From contig NZ_ATUD01000002.1 in assembly GCF_000420025.1 (NCBI RefSeq), forward strand, positions 124,001 to 188,000: DNA of 64,000 nt, given 5' to 3'. The DNA is from Patulibacter americanus DSM 16676 (GTDB taxonomy: Bacteria; Actinomycetota; Thermoleophilia; Solirubrobacterales; Solirubrobacteraceae). Shown here one piece after another: positions 57,772 through 64,000 of the stretch (its first letter is position 1; every line of letters begins with the position of its first letter). Below the pieces are notes generated by a model, which was given only the letters and a program-made list of their open reading frames with translations, did not search any database and was not told the origin of the DNA. A program made the position numbers and the translations under genes.

Positions 57772-58923
57772 ATGGAGATCGAGATCGGCCGGGGCAAAAA
57801 AGCCCGCCGCGCCTACGGCTTCGACGAGATCACGATCGTGCCGTCGCGCCGGACCCGCAACCCCGACGAGGTCGACGTCGCGTGGAAGCTCGGGCCCTAC
57901 CGCTTCGAGCTGCCGCTCGTGGCGTCGCCGATGGACGCCGCCGTCTCGCCGTCCACCGCCCGCACGATCGGCCGGCTCGGAGGCCTCGCGGTCCTCGACC
58001 TCGAGGGCGTCTGGACCCGCCACGCCGACGCGGAGGAGCAGCTGGCGAAGCTCGCCGACCTGTCCGAGGCCGAGGCCCTGGCCCGCCTGCGCGAGCTGCA
58101 CGCCGCGCCGGTGCAGGCCGAGCTGATCCGGGAGCGCATCCGCGAGATCAAGTCCGAGCCGGGCGTCGTCGTCGCCGGGTCGCTGACCCCGCAGCGGGTC
58201 CGCAAGCACTACGAGGTGGCGCTGGACGCCGGACTCGACGTGCTGGCGATCCTCGGCACCGTCGTCTCCGCGGAGCACGTGGCGAAGGCCGACGCGGAGT
58301 CGGGTGAGCCGCACCACGAGGTCCTGAACCTCAAGGAGTTCATCGCCGAGGTGCCCGTGCCCGTCGTCGTCGGCGGCTGCTCGAGCTACCACACGGGCCT
58401 GCACCTCATGCGGACCGGCGCGGCCGGCGTGCTCGTCGGCGTCGGCGCCGGGGTCGGCTCGACCGTCCGTCGCGTGCTGGGGGTCGGGCTGCCGCAGGCC
58501 ACGGCGATCGCCGACGTCGCGGGTGCCCGCTCGACCCACGTCCTCGAGACGGGGGAGTACGTGCAGGTCATCGCCGACGGCGGCATGCGCACCGGGGGCG
58601 ACCTGGCCAAGGCCATCGCCTGCGGCGCCGACGCCGTGATGCTCGGCGCGCCGCTCTCGCGGGCCGAGGAGGCCCCGGGCCGCGGCTGGCACTGGACCCC
58701 CGGTGCCGCCCACCGCGAGCTGCCCCGCGGCAGCCGCGTCCACGTCGGCACGGCCGGTCCGCTGGAGGAGGTCCTCCTGGGCCCCGCCAAGGACGGCGCC
58801 GGCACGACGAACCTCATCGGGGCGCTCAAGCGCTCGATGGCCACCTGCGGGTCGCTCGACCTCGCGGAGTTCAACCGCGCGGAGATCGCCATCGCGCCCG
58901 CCGCCAACCACCCGATCGCCTGA
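57772..58923 (+). CDS. guaB3: GuaB3-type IMP dehydrogenase family protein
   Basis: 383 residues, a TIM barrel without the CBS pair found in GuaB. Family stretches include [21 protein letters not shown], the [22 protein letters not shown] phosphate loop (seen as [14 protein letters not shown]) and [10 protein letters not shown]. The catalytic cysteine of GuaB (G-x-G-P-G-S-I-C-T) aligns with S230 in [12 protein letters not shown]. Activity is therefore uncertain, although the substrate site looks kept. It lies directly before guaA, supporting a role in guanine nucleotide metabolism. Confidence 0.93.
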   Translation: MEIEIGRGKKARRAYGFDEITIVPSRRTRNPDEVDVAWKLGPYRFELPLVASPMDAAVSPSTARTIGRLGGLAVLDLEGVWTRHADAEEQLAKLADLSEAEALARLRELHAAPVQAELIRERIREIKSEPGVVVAGSLTPQRVRKHYEVALDAGLDVLAILGTVVSAEHVAKADAESGEPHHEVLNLKEFIAEVPVPVVVGGCSSYHTGLHLMRTGAAGVLVGVGAGVGSTVRRVLGVGLPQATAIADVAGARSTHVLETGEYVQVIADGGMRTGGDLAKAIACGADAVMLGAPLSRAEEAPGRGWHWTPGAAHRELPRGSRVHVGTAGPLEEVLLGPAKDGAGTTNLIGALKRSMATCGSLDLAEFNRAEIAIAPAANHPIA

Positions 58924-58927
58924 CCCC

Positions 58928-60595
58928 GTGACCGACTCCTCCACCCCGCCCGCCGACGACGCTCCCGTTCCCGAGAACCCGCTGCCCGACGGCGCGAACG
59001 TCGACGAGGTCGTCGTCCTCGACTTCGGCGGCCAGTACTCCCAGCTCATCGCGCGGCGCGTCCGCGAATGCGGCGTGTTCTCCGAGCTGCTCCCGCACCA
59101 CGTGGGCGCGGAGGAGGTTCGCCGCCGCAAGCCGAAGGGCGTGATCCTCTCCGGCGGCCCCGCCTCGGTCTACTCGCCCGAAGCCCCGCCGCTCGACCCG
59201 GAGCTCCTGAACCTCGGGGTCCCGGTCCTCGGCATCTGTTACGGCATGCAGCTCCTCGCGAAGGAGCTCGGCGGGCGCGTCGAGTCGGCCGAGGTCGGCG
59301 AGTACGGCCGCTCCCAGCTGACGGTCCACGACCACGGCACGCTGCTGAAGGACCAGCCGGACGAGCAGCCCGCCTGGATGAGCCACCGCGACACGGTCTA
59401 CACGCCCCCGGAGGGCGCGACGGCCCTGGCCAGCTCGACGGCGTCGCCCGTCGCGGCGTTCGAGGCCCCCGACCGCGGCCTGTACGGCATCCAGTACCAC
59501 CCCGAGGTCGTGCACACCCCCTACGGCCAGCAGACGCTGCAGACGTTCCTGCGCGACATCTGCCACTGCGACCTCGACTGGTCCGCGGCGAACATCGCCG
59601 AGGAGCAGATCCGGCTCGTGCGCGAGCAGGTCGGCGACGGCAAGGTCATCTGCGGCCTCTCCGGCGGCGTCGACTCGTCCGTGGCGGCCCTGCTCGTCCA
59701 CAAGGCCGTCGGCGACCAGCTCACCTGCGTCTACGTCGACCACGGCCTCATGCGCAAGAGCGAGACCGAGCAGGTCGAGAAGATGTTCGGCGAGCACTTC
59801 CAGGTGCCGCTCGTCGTCGTCGACGCGAAGAAGCGGTTCCTCGAGCGCCTCAAGGGCGTCACGGAGCCCGAGGCGAAGCGCAAGATCATCGGCACGGAGT
59901 TCATCCGCGTGTTCGAGGAGGAGGCGCTGAAGCTCGCGGTGGGCGAGCAGCCCTCCGCCGAGGGCACCGAGACGCACGTCAGCGGCGACGTCGCGGTCGA
60001 GGGCGCGCGGTTCCTCGTGCAGGGCACGCTCTACTCCGACGTCATCGAGTCCGGTGGCGGCACGGGTGCCGCCACCATCAAGAGCCACCACAACGTGGGT
60101 GGCCTGCCGGACGACCTGACGTTCGAGCTCGTGGAGCCGCTGCGCGCGCTCTTCAAGGACGAGGTCCGCGCGGTCGGCGCCGAGATCGGCCTGCCCGAGC
60201 GCATGGTGTGGCGCCAGCCCTTCCCGGGCCCGGGCCTCGGCATCCGCATCGTCGGCGGCGAGGTCACGGAGGAGAAGCTCGACATCCTGCGCGAGTGCGA
60301 CTCCATCCTCCAGGAGGAGGTCCGCGCCGCGGGCCTCTACCGCGAGCTGTGGCAGAGCTTCTGCGTGCTGCCCGACGTCCGCACCGTCGGCGTGCAGGGC
60401 GACGAGCGCACCTACGGCTACGTCGTCGCGATCCGCGCCGTCACCTCCGACGACGCGATGACCGCCGACTGGGCACGCCTGCCCTACGACCTGCTGGACC
60501 GCGTCGCCGGCCGCATGGTCGGCGAGGTCCGCGAGGTCAACCGGGTCGTGCTCGACATCACGAGCAAGCCGCCCGGCACGATCGAGTGGGAGTAG
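58928..60595 (+). CDS. guaA: GMP synthase (glutamine-hydrolysing)
   Basis: 555 residues from GTG 58928, 4 nt after guaB3. N-terminal class I glutamine amidotransferase with the triad C104 (GICYGMQ), H191 and E193 (QYHPEV). Then an ATP-pyrophosphatase with P-loop [15 protein letters not shown], and a C-terminal dimerisation domain ([11 protein letters not shown] through KPPGTIEWE). Converts XMP to GMP. A 35-residue Pro/Asp-rich extension precedes the amidotransferase. An insert of about 40 residues ([20 protein letters not shown] region) occurs in the synthetase part. Confidence 0.97.
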   Translation: MTDSSTPPADDAPVPENPLPDGANVDEVVVLDFGGQYSQLIARRVRECGVFSELLPHHVGAEEVRRRKPKGVILSGGPASVYSPEAPPLDPELLNLGVPVLGICYGMQLLAKELGGRVESAEVGEYGRSQLTVHDHGTLLKDQPDEQPAWMSHRDTVYTPPEGATALASSTASPVAAFEAPDRGLYGIQYHPEVVHTPYGQQTLQTFLRDICHCDLDWSAANIAEEQIRLVREQVGDGKVICGLSGGVDSSVAALLVHKAVGDQLTCVYVDHGLMRKSETEQVEKMFGEHFQVPLVVVDAKKRFLERLKGVTEPEAKRKIIGTEFIRVFEEEALKLAVGEQPSAEGTETHVSGDVAVEGARFLVQGTLYSDVIESGGGTGAATIKSHHNVGGLPDDLTFELVEPLRALFKDEVRAVGAEIGLPERMVWRQPFPGPGLGIRIVGGEVTEEKLDILRECDSILQEEVRAAGLYRELWQSFCVLPDVRTVGVQGDERTYGYVVAIRAVTSDDAMTADWARLPYDLLDRVAGRMVGEVREVNRVVLDITSKPPGTIEWE

Positions 60596-61182
60596 CGAGC
60601 CGCTCGGGACGGCCGACCGGCCGCCCCGCCCGCGCCACCCGACCGGCGCCGCTCCGCGCCGCGCCGTCGTGGCGCCCCGGCCCCGCGCCCGCGCGGGGTC
60701 CACGGGCCGTCCTCTACCTGCTCGGTGCCGCCGGCCTGCTGGCCGCGGCGCTGGGCACGGACCTGCAGCTCGGGCACGTCGGCCTCGCCGTGGCGCTCGT
60801 GCTGGCCCTGGTGGGCCTCCTGGGCGGACGCGAGGACGGGCCCTGGGGGGCGGCGCTCGTGCTGGCCCTGGCCGGCGCAGGTGCGCTGCTGATGGACCAG
60901 GCCCCCGCCCGCATGGCCCTGACCCTGGACACGGCGGGCGCGATCGGCGGCGGTGCGGGTCTGCTCCTGGTCGGCCTGGCCGAGCTGCGCGGCGTGCGCA
61001 TGGGGCTCCTGGCCACGGCCGCAGCGGTCGCGGCGCTCGTCGCGATCGTGGCCGCGCGCTACGACGTGCCGGCGCTCGTGCGCCCCGGGACGTGGGCCGC
61101 GCTGCTCTTCCTGCTGGGCGCGGTGAACCTGCTCCTGTGGGCGCGGGACCGCGAGGCCGGGCTGACCGGACCGCGTACCTAG
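60586..61182 (+). CDS. Hypothetical multi-span membrane protein
   Basis: 198 residues from GTG 60586, overlapping guaA by 10 nt. A basic, Arg/Pro-rich cytoplasmic N-terminus of about 40 residues is followed by about five or six Leu/Ala/Gly-rich membrane helices and a short charged end ([14 protein letters not shown]). No family signature recognised. Overlap with guaA suggests cotranscription. Low complexity keeps function open. Confidence 0.72.
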   Translation: MGVASRSGRPTGRPARATRPAPLRAAPSWRPGPAPARGPRAVLYLLGAAGLLAAALGTDLQLGHVGLAVALVLALVGLLGGREDGPWGAALVLALAGAGALLMDQAPARMALTLDTAGAIGGGAGLLLVGLAELRGVRMGLLATAAAVAALVAIVAARYDVPALVRPGTWAALLFLLGAVNLLLWARDREAGLTGPRT

Positions 61183-61194
61183 CCCCTCCTGCGC

Positions 61195-61200
61195 TAGGAT
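61195..61200 (+). promoter_or_regulatory. -10 box of rplM-rpsI
   Basis: TAGGAT, predicting a leader of about 40 nt before GTG 61248. GAGATCC near 61240 may act as ribosome-binding site. Confidence 0.45.
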
Positions 61201-61247
61201 CGCTCGCCGCTGCGCGTCCATCCCTGCCCGCGCACGCCGAGATCCTT

Positions 61248-61685
61248 GTGAAGACGTACGTAGCTAGCTCTGAGACCCGTGAACGCTCCTGGTACGTGGT
61301 TGATGCCACGGGCCAGACCCTGGGTCGCCTCGCCACCCAGATCTCCGAGCACCTGCGCGGCAAGCGCAAGCCGGAGTACACGCCGCACGTCGACACGGGC
61401 GACTTCGTCGTCGTCGTGAACGCCGAGAAGATCGACGTCACCGGCAAGAAGCGCACCGACAAGCTGTACCACCGCCACTCGGGCTTCCCGGGCGGTCTGT
61501 ACACGCGCACCTTCGAGGAGCAGCTCGCGAAGCAGCCCGAGGAGATCATCCGCAAGGCCGTGAAGGGCATGATGCCCAAGAACCGCCTCGCGAAGAAGCA
61601 GCTGACCAAGCTCAAGGTCTACGCCGGCCCCGAGCACCCGCACGTGGCCCAGAAGCCGCAGGCCCTGGAGATCAACGCCCGATGA
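61248..61685 (+). CDS. rplM: 50S ribosomal protein L13
   Basis: 145 residues from GTG 61248: [20 protein letters not shown], then [25 protein letters not shown] and [11 protein letters not shown] are uL13 signatures. One of the first proteins needed in 50S assembly. It overlaps rpsI by 4 nt (ATGA), the conserved rplM-rpsI pair. Confidence 0.98.
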   Translation: MKTYVASSETRERSWYVVDATGQTLGRLATQISEHLRGKRKPEYTPHVDTGDFVVVVNAEKIDVTGKKRTDKLYHRHSGFPGGLYTRTFEEQLAKQPEEIIRKAVKGMMPKNRLAKKQLTKLKVYAGPEHPHVAQKPQALEINAR

Positions 61686-62446
61686 CTGACGACGTCACCC
61701 CCGACGAGACGCCCGAGGAGCCGACCACGGCCCCCGAGGACGCGCCCCAGGCCGAGGCCGAGGGCACCCCCGTCGACGAGACGCCGGCCGAGCCCGTCGC
61801 CGAGGAGGCCCCGGAGACGGAGGCCGCCGCCGACGAGGAGGCCGACGAGGCCGACGACACCCCGCGCGAGAAGCCGGCCATCCCCGGCGCCGACCTCGAG
61901 GTCGACATCGTGCTCGAGGGCGGCACGAGCGGCGAGAAGGACGAGTTCGGGTACTACTTCGAGGGCGACGCCGAGGGCGAGTCCGAGGGTGGCGAGAACG
62001 CCGACGGCGACGAGGCCGCCAACGAGCCGATCGCCGACGTCTCGATCGACCTGTCCGAGGGCGCGCGCTACGCCGCCACCGGCAAGCGCAAGTCCGCGAT
62101 CGCCCGCGTCATCCTGGCGCCCGGCACCGGCGCCTACACGGTGAACGGCAAGGACCTCGACACGTACTTCCCGCGTGAGGCCCTGCGTCGCAACATCCGT
62201 CAGGCCCTCGAGGTCGTCGGCCAGGACGGCAACCTCGACGTCCGCGTCAGCATCAAGGGCGGCGGCGTCTCGGCCCAGGCCGGCGCGCTGCGCCACGGCA
62301 TCTCCCGCGCGCTGCTGGTCGCCCAGCCGAACCTGCGTGGCGAGCTGAAGAAGCGTGGCTTCCTGACGCGTGATGCGCGCGTCAAGGAGCGCAAGAAGCC
62401 GGGCCTCAAGAAGGCTCGTAAGCGCCCGCAGTTCTCCAAGCGCTAA
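61682..62446 (+). CDS. rpsI: 30S ribosomal protein S9 with a long acidic N-terminal extension
   Basis: 254 residues, about twice the usual 130. The uS9 core starts near residue 128 ([17 protein letters not shown]) and ends [12 protein letters not shown], whose C-terminal Lys-Arg touches the P-site tRNA. The first ~125 residues are highly acidic (Glu/Asp/Ala/Pro/Gly, no basic clusters) and probably disordered. The ATGA overlap with rplM makes this upstream start the natural one, and no obvious internal start with a ribosome-binding site precedes the core. Some actinobacterial S9 proteins have shorter extensions. Confidence 0.96.
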   Translation: MTDDVTPDETPEEPTTAPEDAPQAEAEGTPVDETPAEPVAEEAPETEAAADEEADEADDTPREKPAIPGADLEVDIVLEGGTSGEKDEFGYYFEGDAEGESEGGENADGDEAANEPIADVSIDLSEGARYAATGKRKSAIARVILAPGTGAYTVNGKDLDTYFPREALRRNIRQALEVVGQDGNLDVRVSIKGGGVSAQAGALRHGISRALLVAQPNLRGELKKRGFLTRDARVKERKKPGLKKARKRPQFSKR

Positions 62447-62472
62447 CCCGCACCACCGAAGGACTCGCACCC

Positions 62473-63825
62473 GTGGCCCGACTGTTCGGCACCGACGGCG
62501 TGCGTGGTCCCGCCGGAATCGTCCTCACGGCCGAGCTCGCACTGCGACTCGGCCGTGCGGCCGTTCTGGGGGGCATCGCGCCGCGTCCCGACGACGAGGG
62601 CGGGCAGCGGCCCCGCCCGCGGGTGCTCGTCGTGCGCGACACCCGGGCCTCCGGGCCGATGCTCGAGGCGGCGTTCGCCGCAGGGGCCGCGGCCTCCGGC
62701 GCCGACGTCCACCTGGCCGGCGTGGTGCCGACGCCCGCGGCGGCGCTGCTGGTGCGCCGCCTGGGCTACGACCTCGCGGCCGTGGTCTCCGCCTCGCACA
62801 ACCCGCACGCGGACAACGGCATCAAGCTCTTCGGCCCGGACGGCCGCAAGCTGCCCGACGCGCTCGAGGAGGCCGTCTCCGGTCTCGTCGAGGCGCTGCC
62901 GCCCGACGCCGTGCGCAACCCGGGGATCGGCGACGTCGCGCCGCTCCTGGGCGCCGCCGAGGACCACCTGTCGGCACTGGACGAGCGCTTCGCGGCGCTC
63001 GACCTCACCGGCACCAAGGTCGCGCTGGACTGCGCGCACGGCGCCACCGTGCCCGTCGCGGCCGAGGCGTTCCGCCGGCGCGGGGCCGAGGTCGTCGTGA
63101 TCGGCGACGCCCCCGACGGGCGCAACATCAACGACGGCGTCGGCTCGACGCATCCCGAGGCGATCCAGGGCCTCGTCCGCGAGAGCGGCGCCGCCATCGG
63201 CTTCGCGTTCGACGGCGACGGGGACCGCATGCTCGCCGTGGACGCCGACGGCCGCGCCTACGACGGCGACGAGCTCCTCGCCATCATGGCGCTGCACCTG
63301 CGCGCCGCCGGCCGTCTGCAGGGGGGCGTCTCCGTCACGGTGATGTCGAACTACGGCTTCCACGCCGCGATGGACGAGGCCGGCATCCCGGTCGCCACGA
63401 CCCCCGTCGGCGACCGGCACGTCGTCGCCGCGCTGGGCGAGCGCGGCTGGAACCTCGGTGGCGAGCAGTCCGGGCACCTCATCGAGACGGGCTTCGTGCC
63501 CTCCGGCGACGGCGTCGCCGCCGCGCTCCTGCTCATGGAGGCCCTGGGCGGCGACGCGCTGGCCGATCGCCGCGCGATGGAGCGCCTGCCCCAGACCCTG
63601 ATCAACGTGCCCGTACAGGACCGCGACGCCGCGATGACCGACACGGGGCTGCGCGACGCGATGGCCCAGGCCGACCGTGACCTCGAGGGCCGCGGTCGCG
63701 TCCTCGTCCGCGCGTCCGGGACGGAGCAGCTCGTGCGGGTCATGGCCGAGGCGCCGACGGAGGACGAGGCCCGCCGCGTGTGCGAGGCGCTCGTCGCCCG
63801 CGTCCCCGGCCGCATCGGGCGCTGA
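62473..63825 (+). CDS. glmM: Phosphoglucosamine mutase
   Basis: 450 residues from GTG 62473 (GAAGGA about 10 nt upstream). Converts glucosamine 6-phosphate to glucosamine 1-phosphate for UDP-GlcNAc and peptidoglycan. It starts ARLFGTDGVRG. The phosphoserine is S108 in SASHNP, the metal loop is DGDGDRM, the sugar loop GGEQSGH, and the phosphate loop RASGTEQLVRVM. All are intact. It follows rpsI by 26 nt, as in many actinobacteria. Confidence 0.98.
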   Translation: MARLFGTDGVRGPAGIVLTAELALRLGRAAVLGGIAPRPDDEGGQRPRPRVLVVRDTRASGPMLEAAFAAGAAASGADVHLAGVVPTPAAALLVRRLGYDLAAVVSASHNPHADNGIKLFGPDGRKLPDALEEAVSGLVEALPPDAVRNPGIGDVAPLLGAAEDHLSALDERFAALDLTGTKVALDCAHGATVPVAAEAFRRRGAEVVVIGDAPDGRNINDGVGSTHPEAIQGLVRESGAAIGFAFDGDGDRMLAVDADGRAYDGDELLAIMALHLRAAGRLQGGVSVTVMSNYGFHAAMDEAGIPVATTPVGDRHVVAALGERGWNLGGEQSGHLIETGFVPSGDGVAAALLLMEALGGDALADRRAMERLPQTLINVPVQDRDAAMTDTGLRDAMAQADRDLEGRGRVLVRASGTEQLVRVMAEAPTEDEARRVCEALVARVPGRIGR

Positions 63826-63835
63826 GTCCGCCCGT

Positions 63836-63851
63836 CGGCGCCTCCGCGCCG
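63836..63851 (+). terminator. Hairpin after glmM
   Basis: CGGCGC/GCGCCG with a CTCC loop, 10 nt past the stop. The rest of the 153-nt gap is GC-rich and carries no gene. Confidence 0.45.
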
Positions 63852-63965
63852 GCCGCCCGCCGGTGGGGCGCCCAGGCTGCTTCGCCCGCCACGAGGGTTG
63901 CCCGCGGCCGCGCTTCCGACCTCTCCGCACCGATGGCCCGGGGCGGGGCCGCTCGGCCGGGCGGA

Positions 63966-63971
63966 TAGCAT
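63966..63971 (+). promoter_or_regulatory. -10 box of the gene at the right edge
   Basis: TAGCAT ends 7 nt before ATG 63979. Confidence 0.45.
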
Positions 63972-63978
63972 CGCCGCC

Positions 63979-64000
63979 ATGCGAGAGGGCGTCGGCATCG
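63979..64000 (+). CDS. Start of a gene cut by the window edge
   Basis: ATG 63979 begins MREGVGI and runs off the window. Supported only by the promoter-like TAGCAT at the spacing seen for many genes here. Product unknown. Confidence 0.4.

Overview
The window is chromosomal DNA of a very GC-rich bacterium (about three quarters G+C by eye). The gene set points to Actinomycetota: a MarP-type CvpA/protease, a type 2 OMP decarboxylase, GuaB3, a CysO/MoeZ/CysM/Mec sulfur-carrier set, WS/DGAT, FxsA, and a DipZ-like redoxin. AddAB in place of AdnAB, together with the small zinc-ribbon and membrane proteins, fits a deep lineage such as Thermoleophilia (Solirubrobacterales, Patulibacter-like). That placement is inference from gene families; there is no rRNA in the window. 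I see no tRNA, rRNA, CRISPR array, insertion sequence or prophage. Genes are packed tightly on both strands, many with ATGA/GTGA start-stop overlaps.

Layout. 1-13.4 kb: end of a secreted-type protein, a transpeptidase PBP divergent from marP, a type IA topoisomerase, and the addB-addA recombination nuclease pair. 13.5-24.9 kb: a YihY/BrkB membrane protein, gltB-gltD-tetR (glutamate synthase plus regulator), an unrecognised zinc-motif protein, an ECF sigma factor fused to a zinc-finger/membrane tail, and a small hypothetical. 25-37.6 kb: FxsA and SufT-like proteins, a subtilase, WS/DGAT, an M28 peptidase, ispH with a metallophosphoesterase, a cysteine-less redoxin, a polytopic membrane protein, a possible parS-like site and a SCO protein. 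37.7-44.9 kb: rhodanese-MoeZ, CysO, an UbiB kinase, a RecQ-phosphoribosyltransferase fusion, CysM, TatA and a JAMM peptidase. The sulfur genes read as one CysO-dependent cysteine pathway split into two blocks. 45-52.3 kb: DUF1802, a small zinc-finger protein, nadB divergent from a histone-deacetylase-like enzyme, two zinc-ribbon/Pro-rich proteins and a glycosyltransferase. 52.4-64 kb: a Flp-like pilin, rdgB, HU, pyrF, LysM, a D,D-carboxypeptidase, a PfkB kinase, guaB3-guaA, rplM-rpsI and glmM.

Regulatory signals. About twenty genes carry a TANNNT (or CANNNT) -10 box only 6-11 nt before the start codon, the arrangement expected for leaderless or nearly leaderless mRNAs. It also settles several start choices (PBP, redoxin, ispH, histone deacetylase). 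Divergent nadB and the deacetylase appear to share one palindromic -10 element. Gene ends, particularly convergent ones, often carry long GC hairpins without a T tract. Three gene 3' ends show a short duplication that repeats the stop codon.

Most of the window is ordinary housekeeping DNA. The best candidates for new biology are the zinc-motif protein at 21.6 kb, the RecQ-PRTase fusion, the CysO that ends Gly-Gly-Arg, and the shared promoter.
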